This document shows, piece by piece, positions 35,701 to 43,355 of a stretch of DNA of 64,000 nt. Numbering within the stretch: position 1 is the first letter of the stretch; each line of letters opens with the position of its first letter. The position numbers were made by a program, and so were the translations under genes. A model generated the notes under the pieces. It was not told where the DNA came from. It made no database searches and saw only the letters and a list, made by a program, of their open reading frames with translations. This DNA is from an uncultured Pseudokineococcus sp. (GTDB taxonomy: Bacteria; Actinomycetota; Actinomycetes; Actinomycetales; Quadrisphaeraceae), in the NCBI RefSeq assembly GCF_947495735.1, contig NZ_CANMAA010000011.1, positions 49,056 to 113,055 of the forward strand, written 5' to 3'.

Positions 35701-36711
35701 GTGCCCCCCGCTCCTCGCCGCCCCACCATCGACGACGTCGCCGCCTCCGCGGGGGTCTCGCGCGGCACGGTCTCCCGCGTCCTCAACGGGGGCCGGTACG
35801 TCTCGGCCGCGGCCTCGGCGGCGGTCGAGCGCGCCGTCCTCGAGACCGGGTACGTCGTCAACTCCAGCGCCCGGAGCCTCGCCACGCGCCGCTCCGGCGC
35901 CGTCGCCCTCGTGCTCGCCGAGTCCGCCGGCCGCCTCTTCGAGGACCCCAGCTTCCCGGTGCTGCTGCGCAGCTGCACGCAGGCGCTCGCCGAGCGCGAC
36001 CTCGTGCTCATGCTCCTGCTGGCCGGCAGCCCGTCCGAGCGCGACCGCGTCCTGCGGTTCCTGCGCGGCGCGCACGTGGACGGCGCCCTGCTGGTCGGCG
36101 TCCGCGCGGGCGACCCGCTGCTCGAGGAGGTGGGGCGCAGCGGCCTGCCGGTCGTCACGTCCGGGCACGTCGGGGAGCCCGGGGGCGGCCCCTGCTCGGT
36201 CGCGGCCGACGACCGCGGGGGCGCCCGCGCGGCGGTCGAGCACCTGCGCTCCCGCGGGCGGCGCCGCATCACGACGGTCGCCGGGCCGCAGGACACCTCC
36301 GGCGGCGTCGAGCGCCTCGCCGGCTTCGTCGACGTCCTCGGGCCGCGGGCGGGCGCCGCGGACGTCGTCGCCGCGCAGGACTGGACGCACGCGGCGGGCG
36401 AGCGCGCCACGACCGAGCTGCTGCAGCGGGTCCCGGACCTGGACGCCGTCGTCGCCGGCTCCGACGTCGTCGCCTCGGGGGTGCTCGCGGCGCTGCACCG
36501 CGCCGGGAGGGCCGTCCCGGACGACGTGGCCGTCGTCGGCTTCGACGACGCGCCGGTGGCCGTCCAGCTCGACCCCCCGCTCACCACGGTGCGCCAGCCG
36601 CTGGCGGAGGTCGGGCGACGGATGGTGGACCTGCTCGCCGCCCGGCTCGCGGGCGAGGACCCCCGCTCGCTCGTCCTGCCGACCGAGCTCGTCGTCCGCG
36701 CGTCCACCTGA
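35701..36711 (+). CDS. LacI family transcriptional regulator of the GH42 gene
   Basis: The 336-residue repressor has the HTH PTIDDVAASAGVSRGTVSRV, the hinge NSSARSLATRR and an effector domain (VDGALLVGVRAGDPL, VVGFDDAPVAVQLDPPLTTV). The GTG start at 35701 gives the normal short lead before the HTH. The neighbouring beta-galactosidase and the operator between them suggest a beta-galactoside or beta-glucoside inducer. Confidence 0.88.
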   Translation: MPPAPRRPTIDDVAASAGVSRGTVSRVLNGGRYVSAAASAAVERAVLETGYVVNSSARSLATRRSGAVALVLAESAGRLFEDPSFPVLLRSCTQALAERDLVLMLLLAGSPSERDRVLRFLRGAHVDGALLVGVRAGDPLLEEVGRSGLPVVTSGHVGEPGGGPCSVAADDRGGARAAVEHLRSRGRRRITTVAGPQDTSGGVERLAGFVDVLGPRAGAADVVAAQDWTHAAGERATTELLQRVPDLDAVVAGSDVVASGVLAALHRAGRAVPDDVAVVGFDDAPVAVQLDPPLTTVRQPLAEVGRRMVDLLAARLAGEDPRSLVLPTELVVRAST

Positions 36712-36749
36712 GCGGGGGTCGGGCCCGGGCACCGGAGGGGCCGGCGACA

Positions 36750-38111
36750 TCAGGACGCGCCGGGGGACCGCCCGGGCAGCGGGCCGCCCCCGCCCACCAG
36801 CTCCTCGAGCAGGTCGGCGCAGCGGACCGGCGCGTCGAGGTCGGCGTACTCGGCGGCCAGCTGCCGGGCTCGCTCGCGGTACCGGGGCTCGGTCAGCACG
36901 GCGTCGACGCCGCGGCGCACCTGCCCGGGCGTCGGTCGCTGCACCCGCAGGTCGACGCCGACGCCGGACCAGGCCACGCGCGCGGCGATCTCCGGCTTCT
37001 CCTCGGTGCGCCCCGCGACGACGAGCGGGACGCCCGCGGCGAGAGCCGTGTGCACCGCGCCGAACCCGCCGTTGGTCACCAGCGCGTCGGCCAGCGGCAG
37101 CAGCTCGCCGAAGGGCAGGAGGTCCCCCACGCGCACGTCCGCCGGCACCGGGTCGAGCGGCAGGGTCGTGACGCCGCGGCGGCCGGTCGTCACGACGACG
37201 AGGTGCCCGGCGCCCGTCAGCCCCCGCACGGCGGGCAGCAGCAGGTCCTCGGGATCGGTGGCCAGCGTGCCCTGCGTGACGACGACGACGCGCCGGCCCT
37301 CCGCGCGCGCGGCCGCGACGTCGCCCCACCACGGCGGCAGGGGCACCTCGCCGGCCGGTGGCGCGAGGTGCCCGACGAAGCGCACCGACGAGGGCATCGC
37401 CCGCCGCGGGTACTCGAGCGACGAGACGCCGGACTGCAGGTGCAGGAAGGGCGAGATCGGCCCGACCTCGGACGCCGCCGAGTCGGGGGGCAGGCCGAGC
37501 CCGACCCTCTCCTCGCGCAGCGCCCGGACGACCGGTCGCAGGAGCGTCCGCGAGAGCGCCTCGTGCAGGACCCGGTGGCGCAGGCGCCCCAGCGTCCCTC
37601 GCGCCGGTGGCAGCCCGAGGCCGTAGGGCCCGGTGTCGTCGTCGCGCAGCAGCAGCGGCGTGACTCCGAGGGCGGCGAAGCGCGGCCCGCCGCGCTCGTG
37701 CACCGCCCGGGCCGCCTCCACCAGGCCGACGTCGACGAGCACGACGTCGGCCGCGGCGCCGGCGAGCTCGGCCTCCAGGTCGGCGACCCACCCCGGGATC
37801 GTGCGCACGAACAGGTGCTCGAAGTCCTGCGCCACGCGCCGGGCACCCGGAGGGCGCCGTCCGGGCAGCGCCTCGAGCCACGCGGTGCCGTCCTCGTCGC
37901 GCGCCGCCCTCAGGGGCAGGTGCCGCGCGCCGGTCCGACCCACCGCCTCGGCGTGGCGCGCGCTCGTCAACCACCGGACGTCGTGGCCGCGCGCGACGAG
38001 CTCGCCGGCCACGGGCAGGGCGGGCGCCACGTGGCCGCGCAGCGGGGTGGTCGCCAGCAGGACGCGCACGGGCCCGCCGGCTCGGACGCCGGCCGGCTCT
38101 GGCGGGCTCAC
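36750..38111 (-). CDS. MGT-type glycosyltransferase (GT1-like)
   Basis: The 453-residue GT-B enzyme begins VRVLLATTPLRGHVAPALPV, the acceptor-side strand of macrolide-type glycosyltransferases. VVVVTQGTLATDPEDLLLPA begins the C-terminal domain, and VTNGGFGAVHTALAAGVPLVV corresponds to the nucleotide-sugar binding region, where the usual HGG histidine is replaced by asparagine (TNGGFG). It probably glycosylates a small molecule or antibiotic. The GTG start overlaps the YchJ-like stop (GTGA). Confidence 0.82.
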   Translation of the reverse strand: MSPPEPAGVRAGGPVRVLLATTPLRGHVAPALPVAGELVARGHDVRWLTSARHAEAVGRTGARHLPLRAARDEDGTAWLEALPGRRPPGARRVAQDFEHLFVRTIPGWVADLEAELAGAAADVVLVDVGLVEAARAVHERGGPRFAALGVTPLLLRDDDTGPYGLGLPPARGTLGRLRHRVLHEALSRTLLRPVVRALREERVGLGLPPDSAASEVGPISPFLHLQSGVSSLEYPRRAMPSSVRFVGHLAPPAGEVPLPPWWGDVAAARAEGRRVVVVTQGTLATDPEDLLLPAVRGLTGAGHLVVVTTGRRGVTTLPLDPVPADVRVGDLLPFGELLPLADALVTNGGFGAVHTALAAGVPLVVAGRTEEKPEIAARVAWSGVGVDLRVQRPTPGQVRRGVDAVLTEPRYRERARQLAAEYADLDAPVRCADLLEELVGGGGPLPGRSPGAS

Positions 38112-38497
38112 GCCGGCCCCGCGTACAGCCAGCGCCCGCCCTCGCGGACGAAGGCGCTGCGCTCGCGCTGCACGTGCCGCCGGCCGTCCACCCGCGCCAC
38201 GGCCTCGAACTCCACGACGCCCTCGTCGTCGAAGGGGCCGCCGCGCTCGACGTCCAGGACCGCCAGGTGCAGCCAGCGCACGTCCTCGTCGAGGTCCAGC
38301 TCGTCGGGCCGGGCGCCGGCGTGCCAGGTGCGCCGCAGGTGCGGGGCGTCGCCGACGGCGAAGGCGCTGTAGCGCGATCGCATCAGCGCCTCGGCCGTCG
38401 GCGCCTCCCCCTCCTGCCGGTGCAGGGGTCGGCAGCACGCGGCGTAGGGCTCGCCCCAGCCGCACGGGCAGGGGGCGGAGCCGTCGAGGGCGGGCAC
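38108..38497 (-). CDS. YchJ family (UPF0225) SEC-C motif protein
   Basis: The 129 residues start with a cysteine-rich SEC-C-like zinc knuckle (CPCGWGEPYAACCRPLH), then ALMRSRYSAFAVGDAPHLRRT, the YchJ family hallmark, and an NTF2-like fold ending RWLYAGPA. Function unknown; the family is broadly conserved and cytosolic. A GTG start at 38497 is used. It overlaps the glycosyltransferase gene by 4 nt. Confidence 0.85.
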   Translation of the reverse strand: MPALDGSAPCPCGWGEPYAACCRPLHRQEGEAPTAEALMRSRYSAFAVGDAPHLRRTWHAGARPDELDLDEDVRWLHLAVLDVERGGPFDDEGVVEFEAVARVDGRRHVQRERSAFVREGGRWLYAGPA

Positions 38498-38536
38498 GGC
38501 CCCATCCTCGCGGTCACCGCGCCCCGGCGGCAGCAG

Positions 38537-38803
38537 TCAGCCGAAGCGGGCCAGGCTGCGCTGGCGCGCCTTCTCCGCCTCGACGGCGCGGTCGCGCGGC
38601 GGGGCGCTCGTCACCAGGCCCTCGAGCAGTCGCGTCGTGGCCGCCTCGACCTCGGCCACCGCGCGGTCGAAGACCTCCGCGTTGGCGCGCGAGGGGCTCG
38701 TCGTGCCCGCGATCTTGCGGACGTACTGCAGGGCGGCGTCGTGCACCTCGCCCGGCGTCGCCGGCGGCGCGAGGTTCTGCAGCGGACGGATGTTGCGGCA
38801 CAC
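38537..38803 (-). CDS. DUF2277 domain protein
   Basis: The 88-residue protein starts VCRNIRPLQNLAPPATPGEV, the fixed beginning of the DUF2277 family (usually MCRNI). AALQYVRKIAGTTSPSRAN follows as in other members. GTG at 38803 is chosen because family proteins begin at this residue. Function unknown. Confidence 0.85.
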   Translation of the reverse strand: MCRNIRPLQNLAPPATPGEVHDAALQYVRKIAGTTSPSRANAEVFDRAVAEVEAATTRLLEGLVTSAPPRDRAVEAEKARQRSLARFG

Positions 38804-38892
38804 GGGCGCCTCCTCGACGGGTCCGGGACCGCCAGGCTCCGCCCGCCGCGCGCCGGCGGTCAAGAGGCCACCGGCGCACGATCGCGGTGGCG

Positions 38893-39198
38893 CTACCAGC
38901 TGGACTTCGTGATCCCCGGCAGCTCGCCGTTCAGCGCCATCTGCCGGAAGCGCACCCGGGAGAGCCCGAAGGTCCGCAGGTGCCCGCGCGGGCGCCCGTC
39001 GACGGCGTCGCGGTTGCGCAGCCGGGTGGGGCTGGCGTCGCGCGGCATGCGCTGCATCGCCAGCCGCGCCGCGGCGCGCTCGGCCTCGCCCGCGTGCGGG
39101 GAGACGGCGACGCGCTTGAGCTCGGCGCGCCGCTCGGCGTGCCGGGCGACGACCTCGCGACGCTGGGCGTCCTTGGCGATCTTGCTCTTCTTGGCCAT
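38893..39198 (-). CDS. rpsN: 30S ribosomal protein S14, zinc-free paralogue
   Basis: The 101-residue S14 starts [20 protein letters not shown] and ends [10 protein letters not shown]. It lacks the CxxC pairs of the 61-residue zinc-binding S14, so it is the long C-minus form that replaces the zinc form under zinc limitation. It is the third gene of a run with L28 and L33 paralogues behind a Zur-like box. Confidence 0.93.
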   Translation of the reverse strand: MAKKSKIAKDAQRREVVARHAERRAELKRVAVSPHAGEAERAAARLAMQRMPRDASPTRLRNRDAVDGRPRGHLRTFGLSRVRFRQMALNGELPGITKSSW

Positions 39199-39201
39199 GG
39201 G

Positions 39202-39369
39202 TCAGCGCTCCTCGCGGAAGTCGACGTGCCGGCGCACCACGGGGTCGAACTTCCTCAGCACGAGGCGGTCGGGGTCGTTGCGGCGGTTCTTGCGGGTGAC
39301 GTAGGTGAAGCCCGTGCCCGCGGTGGAGCGGAGCTTGATGACCGGGCGCACGTCCTGGCTCTTGGCCAT
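39202..39369 (-). CDS. rpmG: 50S ribosomal protein L33, zinc-free paralogue
   Basis: The 55-residue L33 starts [20 protein letters not shown] and contains [20 protein letters not shown]. It has no cysteines, so the zinc ribbon is lost. Its start overlaps the L28 stop by one base, and S14 begins 3 bp after its own stop. Confidence 0.93.
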   Translation of the reverse strand: MAKSQDVRPVIKLRSTAGTGFTYVTRKNRRNDPDRLVLRKFDPVVRRHVDFREER

Positions 39370-39605
39370 CAGACCTCCTCCCCCCGGGCCCGGATCGCCG
39401 CGACGACGGCGTCGATGCCGCGGCGGTCGATGGTCTTGATCCCCCGCGCGCTGACGTCCAGGCGGACCTTGCGGCCCAGACTCGGGACCCAGTACGTGCG
39501 GCGCTGGACGTTCGGGTCCCAGCGCCGCTCGCTCCTGCGGTGGGAGTGGGAGATCGAGTGGCCGAAGCCGGGCTCGGCTCCGGTCACCTGGCAGCGGGCG
39601 GGCAT
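39369..39605 (-). CDS. rpmB: 50S ribosomal protein L28, probably zinc-free paralogue
   Basis: The 78-residue L28 ([20 protein letters not shown]..., [20 protein letters not shown]) keeps only one cysteine where the zinc form has CxxC pairs. It is the first gene of the L28-L33-S14 run and starts 83 bp from the centre of the Zur-like box, divergent from L31. Confidence 0.92.
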   Translation of the reverse strand: MPARCQVTGAEPGFGHSISHSHRRSERRWDPNVQRRTYWVPSLGRKVRLDVSARGIKTIDRRGIDAVVAAIRARGEEV

Positions 39606-39687
39606 GGCGCTCCTCGAGGGGGGTGAGCAGGTCCGGCGTGCCGGGGTCGACGCGGACGTCGGCCCCCGCTGACGCGAGACGGTAGCG

Positions 39688-39708
39688 TAACGGGAACCGT
39701 TCTCGATA
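39688..39708. promoter_or_regulatory. Zur-like operator between L28 and L31 genes
   Basis: The 21-bp site begins TAACGGGAACCGTTCTCG and continues ATA. It is an imperfect palindrome TAnCGnGAAC/GTTCnCGnTA of the kind bound by actinobacterial Zur. It lies 10 bp before the L31 start and 83 bp before the L28 start. A closely similar site is at 50018. Confidence 0.75.
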
Positions 39709-39718
39709 AGGAGTCGCC

Positions 39719-39982
39719 GTGAAGCCCGACACCCACCCCGTCTACGGCCCCGTGGTCTTCCGCGACCGCGGCGCCGGGGTCTCGTTCCTGTCCCGCTCGA
39801 CGATCGCCGGGCGCTCCGGCGGGCCCACCGTGGAGTGGGAGGACGGGCGCACCTACCCCGTCGTCGACGTCGACGTGTCGTCCGCGAGCCACCCGTTCTG
39901 GACCGGGACGGCCCGCGTCCTGGACAGCGAGGGCCGGGTGGAGAAGTTCCGCCGCCGCTACGGCCAGAAGACGCAGCCGTGA
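39719..39982 (+). CDS. rpmE2: 50S ribosomal protein L31 type B (zinc-free)
   Basis: The 87-residue type B L31 contains [38 protein letters not shown] and FRRRYG and lacks the CxxC zinc site. The GTG start at 39719 follows AAGGAG. The stop overlaps the GTG of the COG0523 gene, forming a two-gene zinc-starvation operon opposite the L28-L33-S14 run. Confidence 0.93.
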   Translation: MKPDTHPVYGPVVFRDRGAGVSFLSRSTIAGRSGGPTVEWEDGRTYPVVDVDVSSASHPFWTGTARVLDSEGRVEKFRRRYGQKTQP

Positions 39983-41153
39983 GGTCCCCGCGCCCGAGGT
40001 CCCTGCGCCCGCGCCGGGCCACGACGCCGGTGACCGTCGTGACGTCCTGCGACGTCGTCCTGCGGGAGTCGGCGATCGCCGACCTGCTGTGCGACCAGCC
40101 CGACGTCGTCGTCGTCCGCCACACCCTCGGGCCGCGGCGCGACGACGGCCTGCGCCGCACGGTGCTGGACGCCGCCGGCGTCGTGGAGGACGTCCGCGTC
40201 GACCTCGAGCACAGCTGCCTGGGGTGCGCGCTGCGCGAGGACGTCCTGCCGGCCGTCGTGGCCGCGGCGGCCTCGGGGCGGTGGAGCCGGGTGGTCGTCG
40301 CCCTGCCCGTGACGGCCGAGCCCGTGCCCGCCGTGCAGGCGCTGACCGCCGGGGAGGTCGACGGACGGCCCGTCTCGGTGTCCGTGCACGTCGACGGCGT
40401 GCTCGCCGTCGTGCACGGCCCGGCCCTGGAGGGAGACCTCTTCGGCGACGACCTGTGGGTCGAGCGCAGCCAGGGCCTCGACGAGGCGGACGCGCGGTCC
40501 GTCGGCGAGGTGCTGGCCCGCCAGCTCGAGGAGGCGGACGCCGTCCTCGTGGGGGGCGAGGCGCCGCCCGCGGCCCGGGCCGCCGCCCGGCACCTCGCGG
40601 GCCCCCGCGTCGACCTGCTGGCGCTGCACGAGAGCCCGGGCGCCCGGGTGCTGCAGCCCCGCCCCGTCCCGCCGCCGCGAGCGGTGCCCGCAGCGGCGGG
40701 CTGCTGGACCTGCAGCACCCGGGCGCGCTCGACGAGCACGGCGTGTGGACGGTCCTGCTCGACTCCCCGCTGCCGATGCACCCCAGGCGGCTGCTGGAGC
40801 GCGTCGAGGAGCTCGGGGGCGGCTCGCTGCGCACCCGCGGGTCCTTCTGGCTGCCCACCCGCCCCGGCACGGCCTGCGCCTGGGACGGCGGCGGCGGGCA
40901 GCTGAGCATCGGCGCGCTGCGCGCCTGGCAGGCGGGCGAGCGGCGCTCGCGGATCCTCGTCACCGGACGGGGCGAGGCGAGCTCGGAGCGGGTGCGCCGG
41001 GCCTTCGCCGAGGCGCTCGCCACGCCCGAGGAGATGGAGCGCAGCGCCTGGCCCGCGGCGGACGACGACGGCCTGTCCCCGTGGCTCGGCGCGCAGGAGC
41101 CGGAGGTCGAGGGCGCCGGGGGTGACGCACCCGGCCGGGGCTGGATCGCCTGA
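39979..41153 (+). pseudogene. COG0523 (CobW-like) zinc-chaperone family gene, frameshifted
   Basis: The first part, from GTG 39979 to about 40690, reads in one frame ([37 protein letters not shown]). The CobW C-terminal domain, from about 40660 to 41153, reads in another ([55 protein letters not shown]). One base appears missing near 40650-40690 in a C/G-rich run, so this is either a real pseudogene or a sequencing error. The N-terminus also lacks a Walker A GxxGxGKT, as in a known subset of actinobacterial COG0523 paralogues. The GTGA overlap with L31 and the Zur-like box point to a zinc-delivery role under limitation. Confidence 0.75.
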
Positions 41154-41197
41154 CCGACCCGACGACCGGCGCGGCCCGGCGGCGGCGCCCCGGCACG

Positions 41198-41247
41198 GCA
41201 GCGGCCCCGCTCCCCCGGACATGGTCATCGGGGGGCGGGGCCGCTGC
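41198..41247. terminator. Bidirectional hairpin between COG0523 and His-rich genes
   Basis: GCAGCGGCCCCGC (41198-41210) pairs with GCGGGGCCGCTGC (41235-41247). A T-G wobble and four C-G pairs extend the stem inward around a 14-nt loop. The genes on both sides converge on it. Confidence 0.75.
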
Positions 41248-41326
41248 GGGCCGTGCGACGCACTGCGCCGGCCGACGACCGGGCGCCGGGCCTCAGACCT
41301 CGAGGACCGCCGCGGGCGAGGAGCTG

Positions 41327-41626
41327 TCAGTGCTCGTCGTAGTGCCCGTCGTGCGCCGCGTGGCGGTGGGCGCCGTGGACGTAGTCCACGTGGTCGTCGT
41401 GCTGCAGGGTCTCGTGGCCGCAGCCCTCGCCGTGGGCGTGGTCGTGGGCTCCGTCGACCACGTGGGCCTCGACGGGGTGCTCGTCGTAGTGGCCGTCGTG
41501 GTCGCTGTGGGCGTGGCCGTCGTGCAGGTAGTCCACGTGGTCGCCGTGCGGGACGACGGCGTGGCCGCAGTCCGGCGCGTGGGCGTGGTCGTGGGCGTCG
41601 TGGACCTCGTGGGTGAGGGTGCTCAT
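41327..41626 (-). CDS. Tandemly duplicated histidine-rich metal-binding protein
   Basis: The 99-residue soluble protein is dominated by His, Asp and Glu. It consists of two copies of a roughly 40-residue unit: [20 protein letters not shown] then [18 protein letters not shown], and [20 protein letters not shown] then [18 protein letters not shown]. Each unit has one cysteine in CGH and about ten histidines, a strong zinc/nickel-binding signature. It has no membrane segment, although relatives are often labelled zinc transporter permease in databases (from memory). It probably buffers or stores zinc. The ArsR gene 79 bp upstream on the same strand suggests co-regulation. Confidence 0.8.
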   Translation of the reverse strand: MSTLTHEVHDAHDHAHAPDCGHAVVPHGDHVDYLHDGHAHSDHDGHYDEHPVEAHVVDGAHDHAHGEGCGHETLQHDDHVDYVHGAHRHAAHDGHYDEH

Positions 41627-41705
41627 GGGTGTCCTCCGGACGTGACGGGGCTCGCGGCTGCGGGCCCGGGTGCGGGATGAGGGGGGCGTGCGGGAGCGGC
41701 GCCGG

Positions 41706-42050
41706 TCAGCCGCCGTCGGGGTCGTGCTCCTGCGGGCGGGCGTCGTGCTCCCGCTCGTGCTCGAGGGCGTCGGCGACGACGTGGGCCACGTGCTCGTCGA
41801 CGACCTCGTACGTGACGGTCCGCCCGTCGCGCCGTCCGCGGACCAGCCGCGCCTGGCGCAGCACCCGCAGGTGCTGGGAGACCAGCGGCTGGGGGACGCC
41901 GAGGTCCTCGGCGAGCTCCCCCACGGCGGCGGGCGCCTGCGCGAGGCGCTCGACGAGCGCCAGGCGCCGGGGCGAGGCCAGCGTCGCGAACAGCTCGGCC
42001 GTCCGCTCGTAGACCTCGTCCTCGACCACGTGAGGACCATAGGTGCGCAC
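41706..42050 (-). CDS. ArsR/SmtB family metal-sensing repressor with alpha5 zinc site
   Basis: The 114-residue winged-helix repressor has DNA-recognition helix PQPLVSQHLRVLRQARLV and wing GRRDGRTVTYEV. The C-terminal helix carries D85-x-H87 and H98-x-x-E101 (DEHVAHVVADALEHERE), the exact spacing of the SmtB/CzrA alpha5 zinc ligands. The alpha3 cysteine site is absent. The tail is also His/Asp-rich. GTG at 42050 is used; GTG at 42029 is possible. A perfect palindrome overlaps the start, so autoregulation is likely, with the His-rich gene as the next target. Confidence 0.85.
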   Translation of the reverse strand: MRTYGPHVVEDEVYERTAELFATLASPRRLALVERLAQAPAAVGELAEDLGVPQPLVSQHLRVLRQARLVRGRRDGRTVTYEVVDEHVAHVVADALEHEREHDARPQEHDPDGG

Positions 42051-42057
42051 GTGCGCA
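42044..42057. promoter_or_regulatory. Perfect 14-bp palindrome at the arsR start, candidate operator
   Basis: TGCGCACGTGCGCA equals its own reverse complement and spans the proposed GTG start of the repressor. If transcription is leaderless or starts close by, a repressor bound here would block it. If translation starts at 42029, the site lies in the leader. Confidence 0.5.
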
Positions 42058-42253
42058 TGTGTCCACCCCGGTGCGGCCGGGCGGGTGCGCCGAGACCGAC
42101 GGACGGCGCGCTCTCCGCCCCGGGGACCTGCCGTCCGTCGGTCTCGACAGGACCGGTGGGGGGACCGGCGGGCGGGAGCGGCTCCCAGCGCAGGGCCCCG
42201 CCCTCGCGGCCTAGGGTCGTGTGACCGCTCCCACCCCTCGAGAGGACGACGAC

Positions 42254-43309
42254 GTGCCCCGACTCACCGACCCCGCCGACCGCTACCGGCCCGCCCCCGA
42301 CCGGTACGAGGCCATGACCTACCGGCGCACGGGCCGCAGCGGCCTCGACCTGCCGCTGCTGTCCCTCGGCCTGTGGCACAACTTCGGCGACGACGTCCCG
42401 CTGGCGACCCAGCGCGCGGTGCTGCGCCGGGCGTTCGACCTCGGCGTCACGCACTTCGACCTCGCCAACAACTACGGCCCGCCCTACGGCAGCGCCGAGG
42501 CGAACTTCGGCCGCGTGCTCGCTGAGGACCTCGCCTCGCACCGCGACGAGCTCGTCATCTCTTCCAAGGCCGGCTACGACATGTGGCCCGGTCCGTACGG
42601 CCAGGGCGGCGGCGGGCGCAAGTACGTCCTCGCCAGCCTCGACCAGTCCCTGGAGCGCATGGGCCTGGACTACGTCGACATCTTCTACAGCCACCGCTTC
42701 GACCCCACGACGCCGCTCGAGGAGACGATGGGGGCGCTCGACACCGCCGTCCGCTCCGGTCGCGCGCTCTACGCGGGCATCTCCTCGTACTCCCCCGAGG
42801 ACACGCGCCGGGCCGCCGCGATCCTCGCCGACCTGGGCACGCCGCTGCTGATCCACCAGCCGTCGTACTCGATGCTCAACCGCTGGGTCGAGACCGAGGG
42901 CCTGCTCGACGCGCTCGCCGACGTCGGCGCCGGCTGCATCGCCTTCTCCCCGCTCGCGCAGGGGATGCTCACGAGCAAGTACCTCGACGGCGTCCCGCAG
43001 GGCTCGCGCGCCTCGCAGGGCAAGTCGCTCTCGCCGGACCTGCTCACCGAGGAGTCGCTCGCGCACGTGCGGGCGCTGGACGGCATGGCGCAGAACCGCG
43101 GGCAGTCCCTCGCGCAGATGGCGCTGGCGTGGGCGCTGCGCGACGAGCGCGTCACCTCGCTCGTCCTGGGCGCCAGCAGCGTCCACCAGCTCGAGCAGAA
43201 CGTGGCCGCGCTGGAGAACCTCTCGTTCTCGGACGAGGAGCTGCAGCGCATCGACGAGCACGCGGTCGAGGCCGGCATCGACCTGTGGAAGGGCTCGCGG
43301 AAGGGCTGA
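42254..43309 (+). CDS. Aldo/keto reductase, L-glyceraldehyde-3-phosphate reductase type (YghZ-like)
   Basis: The 351-residue NADPH enzyme starts VPRLTDPADRYRPAPDRYEA and then MTYRRTGRSGLDLPLLSLGL with WHNFG, the YghZ/AKR14 signature. Catalytic residues are visible in HFDLANNYGPPYGSAE (Asp, Tyr), ISSKAGYDMW (Lys) and FYSHRFDP (His). Relatives detoxify L-glyceraldehyde-3-phosphate and methylglyoxal. GTG at 42254, with AGAGGAC upstream, is preferred over GTG at 42221. It is not obviously linked to the zinc genes. Confidence 0.87.
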   Translation: MPRLTDPADRYRPAPDRYEAMTYRRTGRSGLDLPLLSLGLWHNFGDDVPLATQRAVLRRAFDLGVTHFDLANNYGPPYGSAEANFGRVLAEDLASHRDELVISSKAGYDMWPGPYGQGGGGRKYVLASLDQSLERMGLDYVDIFYSHRFDPTTPLEETMGALDTAVRSGRALYAGISSYSPEDTRRAAAILADLGTPLLIHQPSYSMLNRWVETEGLLDALADVGAGCIAFSPLAQGMLTSKYLDGVPQGSRASQGKSLSPDLLTEESLAHVRALDGMAQNRGQSLAQMALAWALRDERVTSLVLGASSVHQLEQNVAALENLSFSDEELQRIDEHAVEAGIDLWKGSRKG

Positions 43310-43318
43310 CCGAGGGCC

Positions 43319-43355
43319 ACGGCCCCGCCGCGCACCTCGTGCGCGGCGGGGCCGT
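43319..43355. terminator. Perfect 17-bp bidirectional hairpin terminator
   Basis: ACGGCCCCGCCGCGCAC (43319-43335) and GTGCGCGGCGGGGCCGT (43339-43355) pair perfectly around a 3-nt loop between the convergent aldo/keto reductase and MFS genes. Confidence 0.88.

Noticed and set aside
41327..41626. Noncoding GTGG/CGTG-rich repeat
   Set aside because: The periodicity comes from His/Asp codons of a duplicated protein on the minus strand.
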